From assembly GCA_029252405.1 (NCBI GenBank), contig JAQXBM010000022.1:62001-126000 (forward strand): a DNA stretch of 64,000 nt, in the 5' to 3' direction. Position 1 is the first letter of the stretch; every line of letters starts with the position of its first letter. The stretch comes from Crocinitomicaceae bacterium (lineage in GTDB: Bacteria > Bacteroidota > Bacteroidia > Flavobacteriales_D > Crocinitomicaceae). Below the pieces are notes generated by a model that saw only the letters and a list, made by a program, of their open reading frames with translations, was not told the origin of the DNA and ran no database searches. This document shows, piece after piece, positions 26,311 to 33,009 of this stretch. Both the position numbers and the translations under genes were made by a program.

Positions 26311-26673
26311 TTAGGCTACTGTTGAATTGATATCAACGTAGTCATTTTGTGAGAAATAAGCGATCATCGCTTCCTTAATTAAATGCTGCTGATCGCGGTG
26401 CTCCAATTTCGGCAATTGTTGGATCAATTTAAAGTGTGGCCATTGATCCTCATCGCGCCCTTCAAACTCGTAATAGCCGTAAGGCTCCAAAAGTGTGCAA
26501 ACTGCGACGTGCAGCAGTTCCGTTTTTTCCTGTTTCGAGAAGTCTTTGTGCCCGATTCCCAATTCGTTGACACCAATCAGAAACAAAATAGCCTGGACGT
26601 CAAGTCCCTCGCCAAATGTTTTCTCCAGCTCCACTTTGAGTCGCTGAAATTTTAATTCAATGTCATAATCCAT
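26311..26673 (-). CDS. Conserved hypothetical protein
   Basis: A 120-residue soluble, acidic protein with the segments DVQAILFLIGVNELGIG and AVCTLLEPYGYYEFEGRD. I recall similar proteins of unknown function in other Bacteroidota but cannot name a family. There is no signal peptide or membrane segment. The stop lies 45 bp upstream of the rseP start on the same strand, so they may be co-transcribed. Confidence 0.6.
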   Translation of the reverse strand: MDYDIELKFQRLKVELEKTFGEGLDVQAILFLIGVNELGIGHKDFSKQEKTELLHVAVCTLLEPYGYYEFEGRDEDQWPHFKLIQQLPKLEHRDQQHLIKEAMIAYFSQNDYVDINSTVA

Positions 26674-26778
26674 TCTGCAAAAGTAGGCATAAACCTGAGT
26701 TTTATGCTAAATCTGTTCCGTTTGAATCACGATCTTTCTGAAACGTTGTGTATTTTTATGAAAGCAAAAAAGAATCAG

Positions 26779-27408
26779 ATGAAAAAAGGAATATTTTGGA
26801 GTTTAGCAGTAGTTGGAACAATGATCTTCGCATCGTGTGGAGGAGAAGCGGAAGAAGTGGAGCAAGAAGCACCACTGGAAATTTGTATTTACAAATACAA
26901 TAATGGATCTTCTGAGTTTTCATGGACAGCGTACAAAACTACAGCGAAGGTTGCAGTGGGTGGTACCTTCAACGAAATTGAAATAACGGGCGATCAATCA
27001 TCAGATGATGCTGTGGCGCTTATAGAATCAATGAAGTTCTCAATGAATACAGAATCAGTTGAGACGAACAACGTGGAGCGCAATGGAAAAATCGCCAACT
27101 TGTTTTTTGGAGTGATCAACACACCAACAATTGACGGGAGTGTAAAAAAATTGAAAGACGACGGCAAAGCAGTAATCGAAGTAACAATGAACGGAGTTTC
27201 CGCTGATGTTGAAGGTGATTATTCCTTGGTTGATGGAAAATTCTCATTCAATACATCAGTAGATGTGAGCATATGGAATGCGATGTTGGGAATTGAAACA
27301 TTGAACGAGGCATGCTACGATTTGCACTCTGGCGACGACGGAGTTTCTAAACTTTGGACAGAAGTGGCACTTTCTTTCTCTACACAATTAGAGTCTGACT
27401 GCGATTAA
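26779..27408 (+). CDS. YceI family lipoprotein
   Basis: YceI proteins are lipocalin-like barrels that bind isoprenoids or similar lipids; some help in stress tolerance. The start at 26779 gives a lipoprotein signal ending in MIFASC followed by GGEAEEVEQEA. The YceI core shows FSWTAYKTTAKVAVGGTFNE, then IESMKFSMNTESVETNN, and ends TEVALSFSTQ. Longer starts at 26704 or 26758 exist, but the short one gives a canonical signal peptide. A terminator follows within 30 bp. Confidence 0.8.
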   Translation: MKKGIFWSLAVVGTMIFASCGGEAEEVEQEAPLEICIYKYNNGSSEFSWTAYKTTAKVAVGGTFNEIEITGDQSSDDAVALIESMKFSMNTESVETNNVERNGKIANLFFGVINTPTIDGSVKKLKDDGKAVIEVTMNGVSADVEGDYSLVDGKFSFNTSVDVSIWNAMLGIETLNEACYDLHSGDDGVSKLWTEVALSFSTQLESDCD

Positions 27409-27431
27409 CCATCATTTTTTATAGATATTAA

Positions 27432-27457
27432 AAGTGCGACTTTGGGCGCACTTTTTT
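27432..27457 (+). terminator. Terminator after the YceI-like gene
   Basis: AAGTGCG (27432-27438) pairs with CGCACTT (27447-27453), followed by TTTT. It overlaps the region just upstream of the cvpA start at 27462. Confidence 0.8.
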
Positions 27458-27461
27458 GTAC

Positions 27462-28073
27462 ATGAACGTATTAGATATTCTTATTTTGATTCCGGTTGCT
27501 TTTGGAATCTGGCGTGGATTCAAAAAAGGTTTCATCATTGAGCTTTTCACGTTTTTGGCGTTATTTATCGGCTTGTACGGTGGAATTCATCTCTCTGATG
27601 GAGTTTCAAGCTTCCTTCGAGATACATTTTCAATCACCTCGGAATACTTGCCAACCATAGCGTTTACCATCACCTTTTTGCTCATTGGAGCGATGGTTTA
27701 TTTCGCAGGAGTAGCGATTGAAAAAGCGGTAAAAGCAGTTAGTTTGAGTTTACCGAATCGATTGCTGGGTGCGGTGTTGGGAGCTTTCAAAATGATTCTT
27801 TTCGTTGGGACAGCGATTATTTTGCTGCAATCCTACGATGAGAAATCCGACATCATTTCGGAAGAAACCAAAGAAGGATCCTTGCTATTTTTACCTGTTG
27901 AAAGCACGACCGCTTTTGTCATTCCAGCGCTCAAAGAGAGTACCATTTTCTTGAAAAATGCGTTAAATGATAAAGAGTTGTTGGATCGATTCAAAAAATC
28001 AAATGCTGAAGAAGCCGATACAGCGGATCAAGAACAAAATTCAGAGGAAGCCGATGCAAAGCATCAAGACTAA
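27462..28073 (+). CDS. CvpA family membrane protein
   Basis: About 203 residues with four hydrophobic helices in the first 140 and a soluble acidic C-terminus (EEADTADQEQNSEEADAKHQ). The opening (MNVLDILILIPVAFGIWRG) and the pattern FKKGFIIELFTFLALFIGLY are typical of CvpA, originally linked to colicin V production and now to general envelope function. I choose the ATG at 27462; the TTG at 27456 lies in the terminator. It is followed 10 bp later by a small secreted-protein gene. Confidence 0.85.
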   Translation: MNVLDILILIPVAFGIWRGFKKGFIIELFTFLALFIGLYGGIHLSDGVSSFLRDTFSITSEYLPTIAFTITFLLIGAMVYFAGVAIEKAVKAVSLSLPNRLLGAVLGAFKMILFVGTAIILLQSYDEKSDIISEETKEGSLLFLPVESTTAFVIPALKESTIFLKNALNDKELLDRFKKSNAEEADTADQEQNSEEADAKHQD

Positions 28074-28083
28074 ATAAAAACAA

Positions 28084-28620
28084 ATGAGAAAAGTTGTTTT
28101 ACTGTACATATTGCTTATTCCACTTGCTGGATTCAGTCAAAGAAAGGAAAACATCTTCGGGAAGAAGAAAAAGCCTTTGCTAGAGATTTCGGTCAAAAAG
28201 TCGGGGCCTTATCTCGGACTTCAACGCGGGAAATACACGGTTCTCGAAATTGGAGCAGAGCGACAGTGGAAACAAGTTCGCTTGAAGAATCCACATACGC
28301 ATGCAGCGCATTTGGGATTCAATTACAATTTCAAATACAACATGCTCGGTTACGACATGGGATATTGGTTCAAAACCAATCGTCTTGGTTTGACCTACGG
28401 AGGAAATATTTTCATGCGCACCAACTTTACAGATACCCGAATTGGGATTGCTCCAGTAATTGGCTACAAAATCTGGTTGCTGCACCTCCAAACAGGTTAT
28501 CACTTCATGCCGCGACTTCCAGAAAACTTCGAAACGAATCGCTTTTTCGTGTCATTGAGGATTGGAATTATCAACGAGCGCGATGTTGATTTTGAGTGGC
28601 GTAAACGTAAAAAGAAGTGA
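28084..28620 (+). CDS. Small outer-membrane-type protein of unknown function
   Basis: A signal peptide (MRKVVLLYILLIPLAGFSQ) is followed by a basic stretch (KENIFGKKKKP) and then alternating strands rich in aromatic residues (HLGFNYNFKYNMLGYDMGYW). The pattern suggests a small outer-membrane barrel. I do not recognise the family. The C-terminus is very basic (FEWRKRKKK), which is unusual for a barrel. It follows cvpA by 10 bp and is probably co-transcribed with it. Confidence 0.6.
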   Translation: MRKVVLLYILLIPLAGFSQRKENIFGKKKKPLLEISVKKSGPYLGLQRGKYTVLEIGAERQWKQVRLKNPHTHAAHLGFNYNFKYNMLGYDMGYWFKTNRLGLTYGGNIFMRTNFTDTRIGIAPVIGYKIWLLHLQTGYHFMPRLPENFETNRFFVSLRIGIINERDVDFEWRKRKKK

Positions 28621-28696
28621 TACTTTTTGCTAAAAAAAAGTGGAAGAACAAGTGATTCGTTAAGTAGTTATTTTCATATCTCAACACAATGAGGGG

Positions 28697-28754
28697 TGAG
28701 GTTCTCGCGGTGCATTGAGCATGTCGAAATGAACCCCGGACTTCGAGAGCCTCA
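28697..28754. repeat. Imperfect long inverted repeat, REP-like
   Basis: TGAGGTTCTCG (28697-28707) pairs with CGAGAGCCTCA (28744-28754) with one wobble, and the inner part (CATTGAGCATGTCGAAATG) is itself partly symmetric. The sequence resembles intergenic palindromic repeats containing TTCGACATGCTCAA that I recall being common in Flavobacteria; I cannot confirm copy number from this window. It is placed between a small secreted protein and prs. Confidence 0.5.
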
Positions 28755-28787
28755 GTCCTCCTAGTCATGGTTTTCCTATCTATCAAT

Positions 28788-28830
28788 CTTTTCATTTTTC
28801 AATTCTGGAACCTTTTCATTTTTCAATTCT
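28788..28830. repeat. Two direct copies of a 19-bp sequence
   Basis: CTTTTCATTTTTCAATTCT occurs at 28788-28806 and again at 28812-28830, a 24-bp period. It is intergenic and AT-rich, just upstream of the prs promoter. Confidence 0.8.
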
Positions 28831-28875
28831 CACAGAAAAATTCTCCTAAACCAAGGAATTCGCGTTCTCAATTGC

Positions 28876-28904
28876 TTGTAAATAAAGGAAATTGCGTAAA
28901 TTTG
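28876..28904 (+). promoter_or_regulatory. Bacteroidota-type promoter of prs
   Basis: A TTG at 28876-28878 and TAAATTTG at 28897-28904 are separated by 18 bp, fitting the known Flavobacteria consensus TTG-N17-23-TAnnTTTG. The ATG of prs is 18 bp downstream, which gives a very short leader and supports the start at 28922 over the in-frame TTG at 28892. Confidence 0.6.
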
Positions 28905-28921
28905 CACCCTCAATTGAGATT

Positions 28922-29857
28922 ATGTCGTCAGGAGTTAAAATTTTCGCGGGTAGAGCATCACAAGAATTGGCAGGTAAAATCGTGCAATCGTACGGCACAA
29001 GCCTTGGTAATGTGAAGGTTACGGATTTCAGTGATGGTGAGTTTCAACCATCATTTGAAGAAACAGTTCGTGGTCAAGATGTGTTCTTGATTCAATCCAC
29101 GATGCCTCCGACAGACAATCTTTTTGAATTGTTATTGATGGTAGATGCCGCAAAACGCGCCTCTGCTAGAAAAATCATCGTTGTTATTCCTTATTTCGGA
29201 TTCGCTCGACAAGATCGAAAAGACAAGCCGCGTGTTGCCATTGGTGCACGATTGGTTGCGAATATGTTAATGGCAGCAGGTATTGATCGCATCATGACAA
29301 TGGACTTGCACGCAGATCAAATTCAAGGATTCTTTGAAGTACCAGTTGATCACCTTTACGGATCGACAATTTTCTTCAAGGAGATTGATAAATTCAACAA
29401 TGGAAACTTGATCATGGCAGCTCCAGATGCTGGAGGAGCAAAACGTGCGAATTCATACGCTAAGAAACTCGACATTGGTTTGGCAATCTGTCACAAGCAA
29501 CGTCGCAAAGCGAACGAGATTGCTGAAATGACTGTAATTGGTGATGTAACAGGTAAGGATGTAATCCTTATTGATGACATGATCGATACGGCAGGAACGT
29601 TAACGAAAGCAGCTGATCTATTTATGGAGAACGGAGCAAAAAGCGTAAGAGCATTTTGTACACACGCTGTTCTTTCAGGTCCAGCTTACGAGCGTTTGAG
29701 CAACTCGAAAATCACAGAATTGATTGTAACGGACACAATTCCGTTGAAACACGAGCACGAGAAAATTCGTGTGTTGACAGTGTCAGATTTATTCGCGGAT
29801 GTTATCCGAAGAATGATCAACAATCAATCTATCAGTTCACACTTTGTAATATCATAA
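28922..29857 (+). CDS. prs: Ribose-phosphate pyrophosphokinase
   Basis: Makes PRPP from ribose 5-phosphate and ATP, feeding purine, pyrimidine, histidine and NAD synthesis. Key segments are VKIFAGRASQELAGKIV, IPYFGFARQDRKD, MDLHADQIQGFFEVPVDHL and the PRPP-binding loop DVILIDDMIDTAGT. Length (311) is normal. It is followed 12 bp later by the L25 gene, a common pairing with translation genes in Bacteroidota. Confidence 0.97.
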   Translation: MSSGVKIFAGRASQELAGKIVQSYGTSLGNVKVTDFSDGEFQPSFEETVRGQDVFLIQSTMPPTDNLFELLLMVDAAKRASARKIIVVIPYFGFARQDRKDKPRVAIGARLVANMLMAAGIDRIMTMDLHADQIQGFFEVPVDHLYGSTIFFKEIDKFNNGNLIMAAPDAGGAKRANSYAKKLDIGLAICHKQRRKANEIAEMTVIGDVTGKDVILIDDMIDTAGTLTKAADLFMENGAKSVRAFCTHAVLSGPAYERLSNSKITELIVTDTIPLKHEHEKIRVLTVSDLFADVIRRMINNQSISSHFVIS

Positions 29858-29869
29858 AACAAAAATAAA

Positions 29870-30508
29870 ATGAAAAAAGCGCAATTGAGCGGTTCGTTAA
29901 GAGCGAACGTAGGGAAGAAGGACGCGAAGGCAGTAAGAAATGCTGGACGTGTTCCTTGTGTGCTTTATGGAACAGGTGAGCAAATTCACTTTTCTGTAAG
30001 GTCAGTAGACATGGAGAAATTAATTTTCTCTCCAGACGTATTCCAAATCGAGATCGATCTTGATGGAACGAAAAAAATGGCGATCATTCAGGAAAAGCAA
30101 ATGCACCCTGTAACTGACAAACCACGTCACATTGATTTCCTTGAGTTGGATGACAAACGTCCAGTAAAAGTGAGTCTTCCAGTAAGAACAACTGGAGCAT
30201 CGATTGGTGTTATGAATGGAGGTAGACTTCGTGTACCTAACAGATCACTTCGTGTATTAGGACTTCCAGCAGATCTTCCAGAATCAATTACAATTGATAT
30301 CACTGATTTGCGTATTGGAACTTCAGTTCGTGTTAGCGGATTAGAGTTAGAAGGAAGTGTTACTTTACTTGAGCCATCTGAGGCGGTTGTTGTAGGTGTT
30401 AAAATGGCACGTGGAGCATCTGAAGATGAGGAAGAAGCTGAAGGAGCTGAAGGTGAAGAAGGAGCTGAAGGCGAAGGAGCTGAAGGTGAAGCTAAAGACG
30501 GAGAATAG
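29870..30508 (+). CDS. rplY: Ribosomal protein L25 (Ctc form)
   Basis: L25 binds 5S rRNA. This is the long CTC form: an N-terminal L25 domain (LRANVGKKDAKAVRNAG, then VPCVLYGTG) and a second beta domain (VKVSLPVRTTGASIG), followed by a very acidic, low-complexity tail of about 30 residues rich in Glu, Gly and Ala. The tail lengthens the protein to 212 residues and is usual in this phylum. A terminator follows. Confidence 0.95.
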   Translation: MKKAQLSGSLRANVGKKDAKAVRNAGRVPCVLYGTGEQIHFSVRSVDMEKLIFSPDVFQIEIDLDGTKKMAIIQEKQMHPVTDKPRHIDFLELDDKRPVKVSLPVRTTGASIGVMNGGRLRVPNRSLRVLGLPADLPESITIDITDLRIGTSVRVSGLELEGSVTLLEPSEAVVVGVKMARGASEDEEEAEGAEGEEGAEGEGAEGEAKDGE

Positions 30509-30533
30509 TCTTAAATCTTCTCGATTATATTTG

Positions 30534-30565
30534 TCCCGTCATTCGCAAGAGTGGCGGGATTTTTT
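30534..30565 (+). terminator. Terminator of prs-rplY
   Basis: TCCCGTCA (30534-30541) pairs with TGGCGGGA (30552-30559), allowing one G-T wobble, followed by TTTTTT. It is 26 bp after the rplY stop. Confidence 0.8.
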
Positions 30566-30824
30566 GTTTCAGTTGTTTGTAGTGGGCGTTCGAGCGGGTT
30601 ATTCGTTCCTTTCTTTTTGATAAAAGGAAATCCTCTTCTACCCCTAACGCGGACAACCGTTTTCATTAAGGTCACTCATGTAACGAAGCATAAATTTTTC
30701 ACTCAAAAACAAACCATCGACTGCTTTGTGTGTTGATTCCATCGAGCCGGTGCCTTTGCGAACCGGATGGTTGTCGGGGTTGAGGTCAAAATATCTCAAC
30801 AGACATCTTCCAATCGTGAGAGTT
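30566..30824 (-). other. Gap with a coding-like minus-strand frame after the DUF4173 gene
   Basis: No complete gene is supported. On the minus strand a frame ending at 30644 overlaps the end of the DUF4173 gene in another frame and reads CLLRYFDLNPDNHPVRKGTG, then LFLSEKFMLRYMSDLNENG. Its codon choice looks like that of real genes. It could be a lost C-terminal part displaced by a frameshift, or a gene remnant. Confidence 0.3.
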
Positions 30825-32360
30825 TCACCTGAGGTCATTATATGCCCGCCATTCAGCATAATTCCATTCCAACCAGTTCTTCTTCTTCCAAGATTGCCTG
30901 AAGCTTCTCTTTCTAAATTCAATTTCCCTAATATATTCCTTCGTACTCATATACAACTTATGGTACCTCGAAGACGAACTTCCTAAATCGATTGCTTTAA
31001 AAAACGAAGCTTCCTGATATTGTTGAATACCTTCAAGATCCGATTCCTTCTGGTCGAGTAATGGGAGAGCTGAGTTTGATAAGTCAGCCAGAAAATCCAG
31101 ATGAACAAAGGAATCTTTCGCACGACTAAAATTGTATTGAGCAATAACCCGATCCCAATTAACCGTTGTGGAGATTACCAAAACAGCAATCAACGCCAAG
31201 AAGTTTCTTCGAATTAAATAATAATTGGACTTCGTGAAACGCACCTTGGTATAGACAGTGTACAATCCGTAGATTGTTAGAATAAGGAAGAACACAATCG
31301 CGATCCGTTTGTAGGCCAAAGAATAGTATTGAATGTAATGCCAATTACGAATGGCAACAGAAACAGTTAAGATGAGGTTCTGAAAAATCCAGATTACCGT
31401 CATTCGCTTTAACCACTTGTTTTTCGGATAAAAATTGAGGTTTCTTCTGAAAAAGTACAGTACCAACACGATCGATAGAAGAATTGCAAAAATGAGAACA
31501 TACGTTCCTTCATGGACAAATTCTTTGAGGTATTGCCCTTCCCATTCAAAATTGATCCAGACATAATTGATGTCCATCACATTGAGCCCAAGAAGAAGAA
31601 CATTCAAACTTGCGAATAGAAATAAAGCTGATTTGTATTCGTTTATCAGCGCCAACATTAAAGTATTGCGCATGGGTGTCGATCGAACGCGTTTAAGTTC
31701 ATCCGAAGATGCTTCGTCCTTCTCAAGGATACGTCTCTTCTTGGAGCGATAAACGACAAATAGCGCTATCAATACACCGAAAAGAAATACAAACAACAAC
31801 GCAAAGTTGAAATCGGAAAAAACAGAAACAAAGAAATCGCTCACTGCATCTACAATGGATTGGAAAATCGCCCCGAGTTTGGGATTTGCCCAACCGTAGA
31901 TCCCTGCAAACAAAAGGATAATGATCAATGGAATGATGAATATTCGTTTTCGTAAAAGTTTAAATTTCGTCGACTTTGAGCGAATACTTGTACCCACAAT
32001 TTCATTCTTGAACAGTGAAAATGAAGAAGAGAAATTACTAACGGACAGTTGCAGTGATCTCAGCAAGGAGCGAATTTCTGGAGCTGTGACCACACCAATG
32101 AATAAAATAAACACAAAGAAATTGACGGTATAACTCAGCGCAGAATAATGAATGACAGTCATCAATGATGTTATCAAAACCCCTGAAAAAGAAAATCCAA
32201 CATTAAATGTTTTGAGAGAAAATCGCGTAGAATTATAGAGCCACCCCAAGGCGAGAACCTCAAAAAGTAAGAGGTTAATGCCTAAAGCATTATTGTAGAA
32301 TAGCAAGGTGAAAACAACTGCAAACAATGCAGCAAAGAGTAGATTGACGTTCTTTTTCAT
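30825..32360 (-). CDS. DUF4173/DUF4153-type polytopic membrane protein
   Basis: A 511-residue protein with about ten membrane helices beginning right at the N-terminus (MKKNVNLLFAALFAVVFTLL). The later part contains FFRRNLNFYPKNKWLKRMTV and VNWDRVIAQYNFSRAK, as I recall for the DUF4173 family of Bacteroidota and Firmicutes. The C-terminal region is soluble and ends KNWLEWNYAEWRAYNDLR. The function is unknown. It is transcribed alone toward the rplY terminator. Confidence 0.7.
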   Translation of the reverse strand: MKKNVNLLFAALFAVVFTLLFYNNALGINLLLFEVLALGWLYNSTRFSLKTFNVGFSFSGVLITSLMTVIHYSALSYTVNFFVFILFIGVVTAPEIRSLLRSLQLSVSNFSSSFSLFKNEIVGTSIRSKSTKFKLLRKRIFIIPLIIILLFAGIYGWANPKLGAIFQSIVDAVSDFFVSVFSDFNFALLFVFLFGVLIALFVVYRSKKRRILEKDEASSDELKRVRSTPMRNTLMLALINEYKSALFLFASLNVLLLGLNVMDINYVWINFEWEGQYLKEFVHEGTYVLIFAILLSIVLVLYFFRRNLNFYPKNKWLKRMTVIWIFQNLILTVSVAIRNWHYIQYYSLAYKRIAIVFFLILTIYGLYTVYTKVRFTKSNYYLIRRNFLALIAVLVISTTVNWDRVIAQYNFSRAKDSFVHLDFLADLSNSALPLLDQKESDLEGIQQYQEASFFKAIDLGSSSSRYHKLYMSTKEYIREIEFRKRSFRQSWKKKNWLEWNYAEWRAYNDLR

Positions 32361-32487
32361 ATAGGATAATAGGTTGCCCTAAAAACGGATGTCATTAATG
32401 AGTGTTTCATTGGGCGCCTCATTTTATAGTTTATTGGGAAAACGCAGGGATACACTTTCTGTCAAGATCTTTTTGTAATTTCATTTC

Positions 32488-33000
32488 ATGCTCAGACTGG
32501 TAACAATTCTTCTTTTCGCATCGTCCTTTTCCTTCGGACAAGAAAACGAAATCATGTATCGAATCACAGATCGTGAAGACGATGAAAACTGTGGCTATGT
32601 CAATGCCAATGGTGATACACTTATTTCTTTTGGCGAGTGCTTCGCATGTTTTTCGGATTCCTTGAAGTATGCGATTGTTTACAAAGCGAGTGAGAATGGG
32701 TCTGGCTTTCCAGCTTTAAACTCAAAAGGAGAGGTAATCTTTCGGGTGTTTATTTACGATAACGGCCCAGATTACATTGAAGATGGAACCTTCAGAATAA
32801 TCAACGATGGAAAAATTGGCTACGCCACCGCAGCCGGGGAAATCATTATCCCTCCAAAATATGAAGCCGCCTGGCCGTTCGAAAATGGAAAAGCTCAAGT
32901 TTCAATTCATGCAACAAAAGAACAGGATGGCGAACACGGGTTTTGGACCAACGCAGATTGGTTTTTTATCGACAAAGAGGGAAAACGAATAGCGGAATAA
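32488..33000 (+). CDS. Secreted WG-repeat protein
   Basis: A signal peptide (MLRLVTILLFASSFSFGQ) is followed by about four WG-type beta-hairpin repeats, the clearest being GKIGYATAAGEIIIPPKYEA followed by FENGKAQV, and CGYVNANGDTLISF near the start. WG repeats are protein-binding or structural units in secreted Bacteroidota proteins; no enzyme is implied. There are 170 residues. The gene converges with the amidase gene, 9 bp away. Confidence 0.75.
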   Translation: MLRLVTILLFASSFSFGQENEIMYRITDREDDENCGYVNANGDTLISFGECFACFSDSLKYAIVYKASENGSGFPALNSKGEVIFRVFIYDNGPDYIEDGTFRIINDGKIGYATAAGEIIIPPKYEAAWPFENGKAQVSIHATKEQDGEHGFWTNADWFFIDKEGKRIAE

Positions 33001-33009
33001 AGCGCCTGA

